From positions 2,731,331 to 2,795,330 of the forward strand of contig NZ_LT717701.1 of NCBI RefSeq assembly GCF_900157385.1: a stretch of DNA of 64,000 nucleotides, written 5' to 3'. A program made the position numbers and the translations under genes. The notes beneath the pieces were generated by a model. That model was not told the DNA's origin and ran no database searches. It saw only the letters and a program-made list of their open reading frames with translations. The stretch comes from Mycobacterium terramassiliense. GTDB taxonomy: Bacteria > Actinomycetota > Actinomycetes > Mycobacteriales > Mycobacteriaceae. This document shows positions 56,664-64,000 of this stretch, in pieces (positions within the stretch are counted from its first letter, which is position 1; every line of letters starts with the position of its first letter).

Positions 56664-59282
56664 GTGCGCTTGCCGTGGCCGTTGGTGGGCCGCTCGGAGG
56701 AGATGGCAGCTATCGAAGCCGCCATCTCGGCTTCGGATGCGTCCGGCGTCGTTGTCCACGGGGCGGCGGGCGTGGGCAAGAGCCGCATCGCCCGGGAGGC
56801 CTTGACCGCTGCCGAGTCGCGAGGATGCGAGTGCCGATTGGCGGTCGGTACGTCGTCGGCCCGGTTGATTCCGCTCGGTGCGTTCACCGCTTGGGCGCCA
56901 TCGGATGTCACCGATACCGTTCAACTGCTGCGGGGGGTGATCGAGTCGCTGACGGCCGCGCCTCCGGACGCCACGGTGGTGGTGTGCGTCGACGACGTGC
57001 ATCTGCTCGACGACCTGTCGATATTCGTCGTGCACCAGATCGTTGCGCGCGGCGTAGCGAAGGCGCTGCTGACCGTTCGCGACGGTGTGCCCATTTCCGC
57101 TGCGGTGCAAGAAATCTGGAAGGCCAGCCGGTTCGACCGGCTGGATCTGCAGCCGCTGTCGCTCGATCAAACGACCACGCTGCTGTCGGCGACGTTAGCG
57201 GGGCCAGTGGATTCGGATGCGGCGCAGCGGCTCTGGAACCTTACTCGCGGCAACGTCTTGTACCTACAGAACATCGTCGAGCAGGAGGTCGCCGATCGCC
57301 GCATCGTGAAAGAGCACGGGCGCTGGAGCTGGATCGGTGATCCGATCATGCCGCCCAATCTGGTCGAGCTGCTCCAATCACGCATCGGCGACCTACCCGC
57401 CGCGGTGGGCGATGTGCTCGACGCCGTGGCAGTCGGGGAGCCGATCGAGCTGGCGGCGCTGCGGCGGATCACCGACCCCGCCGCGGTCGAGGAGGCCGAC
57501 GCCCGCGGCCTGATCACGGTCGAGCCCGGCGCCGCCGGGGTGCAAGTGCGGGTGGCGCATCCGCTCTACGGCGAGGTGCGCCGCAGGGGCGCGCCACCCA
57601 CGAAGCTGAGGCGGCTGCGGGGGCTGGTCGCCGCCGAACTGGCCAAGTCCGATCAGCACGACGATATGCAGGTCGTCGTGCGGCGGGCCACGTTGAGCCT
57701 CGACTCCGACCTGGCGCCCGACGTGGGGCTGCTGGTTCGGGCGGCCCACGGCGCCGTCTGGTTGGCAGATCTGCCCCTGGCCGATCGACTGGCTGAGGCG
57801 GCAGTCCGAGCCGGGGCGGGGCCGGAGCCGAACCTTGTTCGCGCGCATGCCCTTTCGTGGCTCGGCCGAGGCGATGAAGCGGAAGCGGTGCTCACCGAGA
57901 TTGACATCGGCCAACTGAGCGACGGCGACCGTGCGCAGTTCGCGTTCTTTCGCGCGAGCAACCTGCTCTGGGCGCTGGGCGACCCTGCGCGTGCGAAGCA
58001 AGTCATCGACGACGCGGCGCGCTCCACACCGCCTCAGGCTCGCAGCTATATCGACGCCTTCCTCACGGTGTACTGGTTTGCGATGGATCAGCCCCACAAG
58101 GCGTTGCACGCATCGGCGAAACTCGCGGTCGACGACCTGCCCGCCGTCGTCGGAGCGGAGATCGCGTGGGCGCTGGCCACCATCGCCGCGGACGCCGGAC
58201 GCGCCGGCGCGGCTGTGAGCACCGCTGAGGCCGGATACGTCGCCGCGACCCGCTCATTCGACGCTCCGCACATGAGGTTCAACATCGCCGATTCGCACGT
58301 GAGCGCGCTGCTGCTGTCCGGGCGGATCGGTGCGGCCGCCGACGTGGCCGACCGCGTGCGGCAGCAGGCGGCTTCCCTTCCGGGAGCGGCCCAATTGCTG
58401 GGTGCTGCCGTGGCGGGTCGTGCCGCCCTCGGTGCCGGCGACCTTCGTTCCGCCTGTGCGTTGTTGGAAAAGGCGGCGGTCGGGATGTCCGGATCGCACC
58501 CTGCGGGTTGGGGGTACCGCTACCACATCCCATACGCGACGGCGCTGGCCGCCCGCGGATCGACGGACGAGGCCGCCGCCGCGCTTGCCGCGCTCGATAA
58601 CGTGCGACGCCCATTTCGGTCGCTGGACTACGAGTTGAGCCTCGCCCGGGGGTGGGTCGCCGCGGGCCAGGGCGCGGCGAGCGAGGCGATCGCCGTTGTG
58701 TCGTCGGCGGCCCAAAATGCCGCCAGCAGAGGTCAATTCGCGGCGGAAGTGATGTGTTTGCAGGTTGCCACCCAGTTCGGGGACTCGTCGGGCGCTCCTC
58801 GGTTGCGTGAGCTCGAGGGGATCGTCGAGGGGCCACGGGCGGGCGTGGCCGCGCGGTTCGCCGAGGCATTGCGCGACGGCGACGCCACCCAATTGGGCGA
58901 GGTTTCACACCAATTCGAGCGTCTTGGCGATCTTGTTGCCGCCGTCGATGCGGCCGCCCACGCCGCCCTGGCGTATCGCCGCAAAGGCCTTCGGGGATCG
59001 GCGTTGGGCTGCTCGACGCGCGCCGGCGCCTTGGCCGAACGTTGCGGCGTAAGTACTTTGGCACTTCGCCAGGCCCGCGAGCCCTTGCCGCTGACCGATC
59101 GGGAACGTGAGATCGTGATGCTCGTCGGCGAGGGGTTGTCCAGCCGCGAAATCGCCGAGCGGTTGACCCTGTCCGCACGCACCGTCGAAAGCCACGTCTA
59201 CCGCGCGATGTCGAAAACCGGGACCGCCAGCCGCGAGGAACTCGCCGCGCTGCTGCCCCGCCCCGGGGCGCGAACACAATAA
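56664..59282 (+). CDS. LuxR-family AAA/STAND ATPase transcriptional regulator
   Basis: An 872-residue regulator. Residues ~7-50 carry Walker A GAAGVGKS (33-40) and the Walker B is VVVCVDDVHLLDD near 105. A long helical, TPR-like middle follows. The C-terminus is a LuxR HTH (LTDREREIVMLVGEGLSSRE and IAERLTLSARTVESHVYRAM), residues ~810-860. Large mycobacterial LuxR ATPases of this type respond to unknown signals. The GTG at 56664 (VRLPWPLVGRSEE) starts just before the ATPase motif; an upstream ATG at 56595 would add a tail with no homology. It is divergent from the cyclase-ATPase and convergent with the PE_PGRS gene (22 bp). Confidence 0.86.
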   Translation: MRLPWPLVGRSEEMAAIEAAISASDASGVVVHGAAGVGKSRIAREALTAAESRGCECRLAVGTSSARLIPLGAFTAWAPSDVTDTVQLLRGVIESLTAAPPDATVVVCVDDVHLLDDLSIFVVHQIVARGVAKALLTVRDGVPISAAVQEIWKASRFDRLDLQPLSLDQTTTLLSATLAGPVDSDAAQRLWNLTRGNVLYLQNIVEQEVADRRIVKEHGRWSWIGDPIMPPNLVELLQSRIGDLPAAVGDVLDAVAVGEPIELAALRRITDPAAVEEADARGLITVEPGAAGVQVRVAHPLYGEVRRRGAPPTKLRRLRGLVAAELAKSDQHDDMQVVVRRATLSLDSDLAPDVGLLVRAAHGAVWLADLPLADRLAEAAVRAGAGPEPNLVRAHALSWLGRGDEAEAVLTEIDIGQLSDGDRAQFAFFRASNLLWALGDPARAKQVIDDAARSTPPQARSYIDAFLTVYWFAMDQPHKALHASAKLAVDDLPAVVGAEIAWALATIAADAGRAGAAVSTAEAGYVAATRSFDAPHMRFNIADSHVSALLLSGRIGAAADVADRVRQQAASLPGAAQLLGAAVAGRAALGAGDLRSACALLEKAAVGMSGSHPAGWGYRYHIPYATALAARGSTDEAAAALAALDNVRRPFRSLDYELSLARGWVAAGQGAASEAIAVVSSAAQNAASRGQFAAEVMCLQVATQFGDSSGAPRLRELEGIVEGPRAGVAARFAEALRDGDATQLGEVSHQFERLGDLVAAVDAAAHAALAYRRKGLRGSALGCSTRAGALAERCGVSTLALRQAREPLPLTDREREIVMLVGEGLSSREIAERLTLSARTVESHVYRAMSKTGTASREELAALLPRPGARTQ

Positions 59283-59327
59283 ACGCACGAAGTCCCAAGA
59301 GGCGCTACGGCAACCCATCCATTCCGT

Positions 59328-60455
59328 TCACGCCGAACAGCGTTCCGCCGGTGCCGCCGGCGCCGGAGGTGCCCGGAGTGACGCCGGGTCCGGCGTTGCC
59401 GCCGTTGCCTCCGGCGCCGAGCAGGCCCGCATTTCCGCCGTGGCCACCGTTGCCGCCCGCCACGGCGCCTGCGCCGCCCGCACCGCCGGCCCCGCCGGTA
59501 CCCAGGAGCAGGCCGCTGCCGGGTCCGCCGACGCCGCCGGCGCCGCCGGTGCCCGTTGGGCTGGCGCCGCCGGCCCCGCCGTTCCCGCCGGGCCCCAGAA
59601 GTAGGCCGGCGCCGCCACCGTTCCCGCCGGCCCCGCCGGTGCCCGTTGAGCTGCCGCCACCGGCGCCGCCGGCGCCGCCGCCGTTGGCGAGCAGCACCGC
59701 ATTGCCGCCGCCCCCGCCGTTGCCTCCGGCGGCCGCGCCAAACCCGCCGTCTCCGCCCTCTCCACCGGCGCCCTGCAGCAGGCCGGCGTTGCCGCCGGTC
59801 CCGCCCGCTCCGCCGGTGCCGGCCGCGCTGGCCCCGCCGTCCGCGCCGGCGCCGCCGTAGCCGAAGAGCGGGCCGCCATTGCCCCCGGCCCCGCCGGCGC
59901 CCCCGGTGAGCCGCCGGCCCCGCCGGCCCCGCCGTAGCCCAGCAGCCCGGAAGCGCCGCCGTTACCGCCGGCCTGGCCGGGCGCGCCGGAGCCGCCGGCT
60001 CCGCCGTTGCCCAGCAGCCACCCGCCGGGCGCTCCGTTTTGCCCCGTGCCCGGGGCCCCGTTGGCGCCGTTGCCGATCAGCGGGCGCCCGGTCAGCGCCA
60101 GGCTCGGCCCGTTGATCGCGTTGAGCAGGTCCTGCTCGACGGTCTGCGCCGGATTGACCGTGAACGCGGCAACGTTGGCGGCCTCGGCGCCGGCATACGA
60201 TCCCGCACCCGCGGTCAACGCGTGCACAAAGTGGTCGTGGAATGCCGCCGCCTGCGCACTGAGCGCCTGAAAACCCTGACCGTGGGCCGAGAACAGCGCC
60301 GCAATCGCCGCCGACACCTCATCCTCGGCCGCCGCCAGCACGCCGGTGGTCGACGCCGCGGCCGTCGCGTTGGCGTCGCCGAGCGCCGAACCGATGTTCG
60401 TGAAATCCTGCGCCGCCGCCGCCATCATGTCCGGTGCCGCGATCAGATACGACAT
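59328..60455 (-). CDS. PE_PGRS family protein, apparent frameshift in the Gly-rich region
   Basis: The N-terminal ~95 residues are a PE domain ([15 protein letters not shown] ... AGAEAAN), followed by [22 protein letters not shown], the usual PE_PGRS link, and GGAGGxGG repeats. At about 59907-59911 the Gly-rich reading stops in this frame and becomes Ala/Pro-rich, while the GGAGGNGG pattern continues in another frame to a stop at 59305-59307. Restoring one base near GGCTCACCGGG rejoins the two. As written, the frame stays open to 59328 (375 residues). It may be a true inactivating deletion, a strain variant or an assembly error in repeats. The MDMSY start at 60461 is also possible. Confidence 0.75.
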   Translation of the reverse strand: MSYLIAAPDMMAAAAQDFTNIGSALGDANATAAASTTGVLAAAEDEVSAAIAALFSAHGQGFQALSAQAAAFHDHFVHALTAGAGSYAGAEAANVAAFTVNPAQTVEQDLLNAINGPSLALTGRPLIGNGANGAPGTGQNGAPGGWLLGNGGAGGSGAPGQAGGNGGASGLLGYGGAGGAGGSPGAPAGPGAMAARSSATAAPARTAGPARPAPAERAGPAATPACCRAPVERAETAGLARPPEATAGAAAMRCCSPTAAAPAAPVAAAQRAPAGPAGTVAAPAYFWGPAGTAGPAAPAQRAPAAPAASADPAAACSWVPAGPAVRAAQAPWRAATVATAEMRACSAPEATAATPDPASLRAPPAPAAPAERCSA

Positions 60456-60525
60456 GTCCATCCACCCATTCGCTCGTTGGCCGCGGGCGCACCGGCGGCC
60501 ATCGTGTGACCAGGTATTGCGCACA

Positions 60526-60612
60526 CCAGCCTCATCCGAAATGACGGGACGGTCAGCAGTAGTCGCCTACTGAAACACGGACGGCCGGGGCGGCTGACTA
60601 CTTTGCCGGACC
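60526..60612 (-). promoter_or_regulatory. PE_PGRS upstream module matching that of the PE-esterase gene
   Basis: Read on the minus strand, the 87 bp repeat the blocks found at 51076-51163, including CAGTAG-GCGA-CTACTG (60557-60572). Here the module ends about 70 bp before the PE ATG instead of about 19 bp. The short leader ATGGGTGGAC next to each start codon is shared too. This points to a common ancestor and a common regulator. Confidence 0.7.
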
Positions 60613-61162
60613 ATCTTCGAGATGCCCCGACGGTCACGGCCCTTTCGACATGGCCGCGGCGGCCCTCCGTGAAGCGACAGCTACTCAAACAACACGGCGA
60701 CCGGTCAGGGGGCCGCCTCGGTCGTGATACGGGCGTAGTCACGTGTCGGCTCGGCCCGGCTTAGTGCCCATGCCGATCTGGAGGTTGTACCTGGCTTTCC
60801 CGCTGCGGACTGCGCGCCAGGTGATCGGCAGTGCACGACGGCGCGGACATTGTCGCCGACTCGTCACAACTAGTTGCGAAACGGGTACGCCGGAGGGTAT
60901 GGCTTCTGCACATCAGGCCGATTTGACAGTCATTGCGAGACAATGCAATTCGGACTGATCCCGACGAAAATCCTGTCAGCCCGACGAGGAAAGGCACGCG
61001 CTTTGGGCCGCGGGGGTGGCCAAACTCGAGCGCGTCGTATCACCGCTTCGCCGCCGCCGGACATCAGGCGGCACGTTGTCCTCGGCGAAGCAGCGACGGT
61101 CGGGGAGTGTCTGAGTTCGCGGATGGCCCAGTTCGGGATCGGAAGCCATAACCATCTCGATG

Positions 61163-61217
61163 TAGGTTAGAGCGGCTAAGGTTACCCCTAAGCTAATTAG
61201 TTGAGTAACCTTCCCCC
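61163..61217 (+). promoter_or_regulatory. Cluster of iron-box-like half-sites upstream of mmpS
   Basis: TAGGTTAG (61163-61170), TAAGGTTA (61177-61184), CTAAGCTAA (61188-61196) and TTAGTTGAGTAACCTT (61198 onward) resemble halves of the IdeR iron box TTAGGTTAGGCTAACCTAA. The best pair is separated by one base too many for a canonical site. Iron regulation is therefore only suggested. Confidence 0.4.
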
Positions 61218-61234
61218 TTGTTAGGAAAGCGCCC

Positions 61235-61780
61235 ATGACGACCTTTGAAACGAGGGTAGAGTCGCCAGATCCCAAGGTTTCGCCAAGCACCGAGGAAGAG
61301 CGCGGCCCGCAGCGCGCCAAGAAGAAGGGGCTGCTGGGCCGCTTCTGGCTAATAATCACGATCGTGGCTGTGGTCGCGCTATCGGGATTCGTCGTGCACC
61401 GTCTGCACGGAATCTTCGGCGTCCACAGCGGTTCGTTCGGTGGTGGCGCACCCGGTGACGTCATCGACCAGTTCAACGCCAAGACGATCACGCTCGAGGT
61501 CTGGGGCTCACCGGGCAGCACGGCGACGATCAACTACCTCGATGAGAACTCTCATCCGCAGCAGGCCCTCAACGTCCCCTTGCCCTGGAGCACAGTATTG
61601 AGTTCAACGAAGCCCGGGATCCCGGCAAACCTGGTAGCGCAAGGAGACGGGAGTTGGATCGCCTGCCAATTCGTGGTGGACAACCACGACGGGCGCGGTG
61701 CAGTGATCAAGGGTGCTAATCACTCGCCTCCCAACGAAACGGTCAATGCCTTCGTCTACTGCCTGGACAAGTCCGCATGA
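61235..61780 (+). CDS. MmpS family membrane protein
   Basis: A 181-residue MmpS protein. A basic cytoplasmic N-terminus (RAKKKGLLGRFWL) precedes one transmembrane helix at ~37-55 (IITIVAVVALSGFVVHRL). The periplasmic beta domain follows: ITLEVWGSPGSTATINYLDE, NVPLPWST and the C-terminal VNAFVYCLDKSA with a conserved Cys. MmpS proteins assist MmpL lipid or siderophore exporters. The ATG has AGGAAAG at good spacing and the stop overlaps the mmpL ATG by 4 bp (ATGA), so they form an operon. Similarity is nearest the MmpS4/MmpS5 group, but a symbol would be a guess. Confidence 0.88.
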   Translation: MTTFETRVESPDPKVSPSTEEERGPQRAKKKGLLGRFWLIITIVAVVALSGFVVHRLHGIFGVHSGSFGGGAPGDVIDQFNAKTITLEVWGSPGSTATINYLDENSHPQQALNVPLPWSTVLSSTKPGIPANLVAQGDGSWIACQFVVDNHDGRGAVIKGANHSPPNETVNAFVYCLDKSA

Positions 61781-64000
61781 GCGAGACCACCGAGGCTGTG
61801 CCGCGCGTCGATCAGCCGCTGATCCCGCCGTTCCTGCCGCGGATGATCCATCGGCTTGCGCTGCCGATCGTCCTGGTGTGGTTGGGTATCGTCTTCGTCA
61901 CCAACACCATTTCCCCGCAGCTCGAGGTCGTCTCTAAGCGCCAATCGGTGTCGCAGAGCCCTAGAGACGCAGTGTCCTTCCAGTCGATGATGCGCGTCGG
62001 ATCGACGTTCAAGGAGTTCGATTCCGACAGCTCGGCGATGATCCTGTTGGAAGGCGACAAGCCGCTGGGGGCGGAGGCGCACCGCTACTACGACGAGATC
62101 GTCAGGCGACTCGAGCAAGACAAGAAACACGTTCAGCACATCCAGGACTTCTGGAGCGATCCCCTGACAGCTGCGGGCTCCCAGAGCCACGATCAAAAGG
62201 CCGCGTACGTCCAGGTCTACCTCGCCGGCAACATGGGCAGCGCCCAGTCCGGCGAATCCACGGATGCCGTCCGCAAGATCGTCAACTCGGTGCCCGCGCC
62301 GCCGGGGATCAAGGCCTACGTCACCGGGGCGGGTCCGCTGTTTGCCGATCAGTCCCACGCGGGCGAGAAGGGCGTCGCGAAAGTCACCATGGTCACGTTC
62401 CTCGTGATCATCGTGATGCTGCTGTTCGTCTACCGGTCGGTGATCACCATGCTGATCATGCTGGTCATGGTCTTCGTCGAATTGGCCGCGGCACGCGGTG
62501 TCGTCGCGACGCTCGGAAACTACGGCATCATGGGGCTTTCGACGTTCGCCAATAACATGCTCGTGCTGATGGCGATCGCCGCCGGCACGGACTACGCGAT
62601 CTTCGTGGTCGGCCGATACCACGAGGCCCGCGGTCTGGGCGAGACGCGTGAAAAAGCGTTCTACACGATGTACCACAGCACGGCCCACGTCGTGCTGGGG
62701 TCGGGGCTGACCATCGCCGGCGCGATGTACTGCCTGAGCTTCTGCCGGTTGCCCTATTTTTCCTCCCTCGGCATACCCTGCGCCGTCGGCATGTTGGTCG
62801 CGGTCGTCGCGGCCTTGACGCTGGCACCGGCGGTCCTGACCGTGGCATCGTTCTTCAAGCTGCTGGATCCGAAGCGAAAGCTGCAGACCCAGGGCTGGCG
62901 ACGCATCGGCACCGCCGTCGTCCGCTGGCCCGCACCGGTTTTCGCGGTGACCATCGCCGCCGCATTAGTCGGCCTGCTCGCTCTGCCCGGCTACAAGACG
63001 GACTACGACACCCGCCACTTCCTGCCGGCAGACACCCCGGCCAATGTCGGTTATGCGGCTGCCGACCGCCACTTCAACCAGGCCCGGCTGAATCCCGAGC
63101 TGTTGATGATCGAGACGGATCACGACCTGCGTAACCCCGCCGACTTCATCATCCTGGACAAGGTGGCCAAGGCGGTCTTCCGCATCCCCGGTATCGGCCG
63201 AGTCCAGACCATCACCCGGCCGTTGGGCACGCCGCTCGACCACAGCACCCTCGGTTTTCAGATGGGCGCGCAATCCGCAGGGCGGCTCGAGACCCAGCAC
63301 TATCAGGAAGAGCAGGCGCAGAACCTGCTGAAGCAGGCGGAAGAGCTGCGCAAGACGATGGCGACGCTGCATGAGCAGATGCAGGTCACCCAGGATCTGA
63401 GCAACACCACACACGAAACCACCAAGCTCACCAAAGAAACCGTGAAGATCACCGAGGCGTTGCGCGACGACATCGCCAACTTCGACGACTTCTTCCGGCC
63501 GATTCGTAGTTACTTCTACTGGGAGAGGCACTGCTACGACATTCCGGCCTGCTGGTCGATACGGTCCATCTTCAATGCACTCGATGGCATCGACCAGGTG
63601 GCTCAGAACATCGAGAATCTCAGCGCGAATCTCGACAAGCTGGATCAGATCCAGCCGAAGCTGGTGGCGCTGATACCGCCGCAGATCGAGAGCCAGCAGC
63701 GCAACCTCGACACCATCATGTCGAACTACGCGACCACAAAGGGTCTCAACGACCAGGCGAAAGCGCAGGCCGACAACGCCACCGCGGAGGGCGATGCCTT
63801 CGACAAAGCGAAGAACGACGACACGTTCTACCTTCCGCCGGAGGCGTTCAAGAGCCCGGATTTCGCGCGGGGTCTCAAACAGTTCATATCGCCGGACGGG
63901 CACGCTGTCCGGTTGATCATCTCGCATGAAGGCGACCCGGCGACTCCTGAAGGCGTCAGCCACATCGCGCCGATCAAGCAGGCCGTGCACGAGGCGATCA
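61777..64000 (+). CDS. MmpL family RND transporter, 3' end outside the window
   Basis: 741 codons are visible with no stop. It has the MmpL architecture: first transmembrane helix after a short N-terminus (LALPIVLVWLGIVFVTN), the D1 porter domain with VTGAGPLF, a bundle of membrane helices (VTFLVIIVMLLFVYRSVIT, ELAAARGVVATLG) and the proton-relay segment MAIAAGTDYAIFVVGRYHEA with the conserved Asp-Tyr pair. A long coiled-coil D2 domain is reached (ELRKTMATLHEQMQ), with CYDIPACWS in the middle, typical of the MmpL4/MmpL5 group that exports siderophores or lipids with MmpS. It overlaps the mmpS stop by 4 bp. Confidence 0.9.
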   Translation, partial: MSETTEAVPRVDQPLIPPFLPRMIHRLALPIVLVWLGIVFVTNTISPQLEVVSKRQSVSQSPRDAVSFQSMMRVGSTFKEFDSDSSAMILLEGDKPLGAEAHRYYDEIVRRLEQDKKHVQHIQDFWSDPLTAAGSQSHDQKAAYVQVYLAGNMGSAQSGESTDAVRKIVNSVPAPPGIKAYVTGAGPLFADQSHAGEKGVAKVTMVTFLVIIVMLLFVYRSVITMLIMLVMVFVELAAARGVVATLGNYGIMGLSTFANNMLVLMAIAAGTDYAIFVVGRYHEARGLGETREKAFYTMYHSTAHVVLGSGLTIAGAMYCLSFCRLPYFSSLGIPCAVGMLVAVVAALTLAPAVLTVASFFKLLDPKRKLQTQGWRRIGTAVVRWPAPVFAVTIAAALVGLLALPGYKTDYDTRHFLPADTPANVGYAAADRHFNQARLNPELLMIETDHDLRNPADFIILDKVAKAVFRIPGIGRVQTITRPLGTPLDHSTLGFQMGAQSAGRLETQHYQEEQAQNLLKQAEELRKTMATLHEQMQVTQDLSNTTHETTKLTKETVKITEALRDDIANFDDFFRPIRSYFYWERHCYDIPACWSIRSIFNALDGIDQVAQNIENLSANLDKLDQIQPKLVALIPPQIESQQRNLDTIMSNYATTKGLNDQAKAQADNATAEGDAFDKAKNDDTFYLPPEAFKSPDFARGLKQFISPDGHAVRLIISHEGDPATPEGVSHIAPIKQAVHEAI

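Larger units (their letters stand above)
60456..61234. other. 779-bp intergenic region between the PE_PGRS and mmpS genes
   Basis: The left part holds the PE_PGRS leader and the shared upstream module (60526-60612). The right part holds the mmpS promoter with several iron-box-like half-sites (61163-61217). Between them (about 60620-61150) there is no frame with a convincing start or protein character, and no tRNA or obvious repeat was seen. Confidence 0.5.

Noticed and set aside
56510-56911. Extended N-terminus of the cyclase-ATPase
   Set aside because: It would overlap the divergent LuxR gene's start and shows no domain; the zinc ribbon begins right after the ATG at 56509.
60874-61170. 99-codon open frame upstream of mmpS
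   Set aside because: No ribosome site, no recognisable domain, atypical composition, and it ends among the putative promoter elements.
61177-61196. A canonical IdeR box
   Set aside because: The two half-sites are one base too far apart; retained only as iron-box-like elements.

Overview
The window is high-GC (roughly two thirds G+C), densely coded and clearly from a slow-growing Mycobacterium, most like the M. avium complex. Markers are PE/PE_PGRS genes, mycothiol-dependent MscR, the FAS-II cluster fabD-acpM-kasA-kasB-accD6, homodimeric AceE, a cutinase, MmpS/MmpL and CYP124. From about 19 to 51 kb the order of recognisable genes follows, inverted, what I recall of M. tuberculosis Rv2266-Rv2238c, so those names rest on both sequence and synteny.

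Layout. (1) 1-1.7 kb: 3' end of a type I restriction subunit gene plus a one-base-overlapping YgjP-like metallopeptidase, visibly less GC-rich than the rest; probably the edge of a defence island. (2) 1.9-17.8 kb: lipid/xenobiotic catabolism and envelope genes: two TetR-crotonase units with clear palindromic operators, an SDR, an acyl-CoA-dehydrogenase-fold monooxygenase, a PapA-like acyltransferase, an Ami1-like amidase, an alpha/beta hydrolase with a deazaflavin enzyme, a cutinase, a Baeyer-Villiger-type monooxygenase and two DUF202 membrane proteins. (3) 17.8-36.9 kb: small secreted proteins, CYP124 with an MmpS-like secreted partner, an Hsp70-like membrane protein, a SABATH-like methyltransferase, MscR with an MBL hydrolase, a lipid kinase and an AGPS-like flavoprotein, then TetR-glpD. 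(4) 37-39.3 kb: a monooxygenase-SGNH hydrolase pair inserted between glpD and accD6. (5) 39.4-49.1 kb: the mycolic-acid FAS-II operon, its regulator MabR with a perfect palindrome in front of fabD, and aceE, which supplies acetyl-CoA. (6) 49.2-50.9 kb: a lipoprotein, a DUF3052 protein, AhpE and tRNA-Val(UAC). (7) 51-60.5 kb: an accessory stretch: a PE-domain esterase, an alpha/beta hydrolase, divergent giant ATPase regulators (cyclase-AAA and LuxR-AAA), and a frameshifted PE_PGRS gene. (8) 61.2-64 kb: an MmpS-MmpL transporter pair running off the window.

The least ordinary signals are in region 7. The two PE genes share an upstream module of about 88 bp centred on the inverted repeat CAGTAG-N4-CTACTG. 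A decayed copy of the 3' end of the cyclase-ATPase gene lies beside tRNA-Val, so that the PE-esterase/hydrolase pair is bracketed by direct repeats. The cyclase itself lacks canonical substrate-pocket residues. No CRISPR array, insertion sequence, transposase or integrase was seen. All similarity statements are by eye and from memory of the families; no searches were run.
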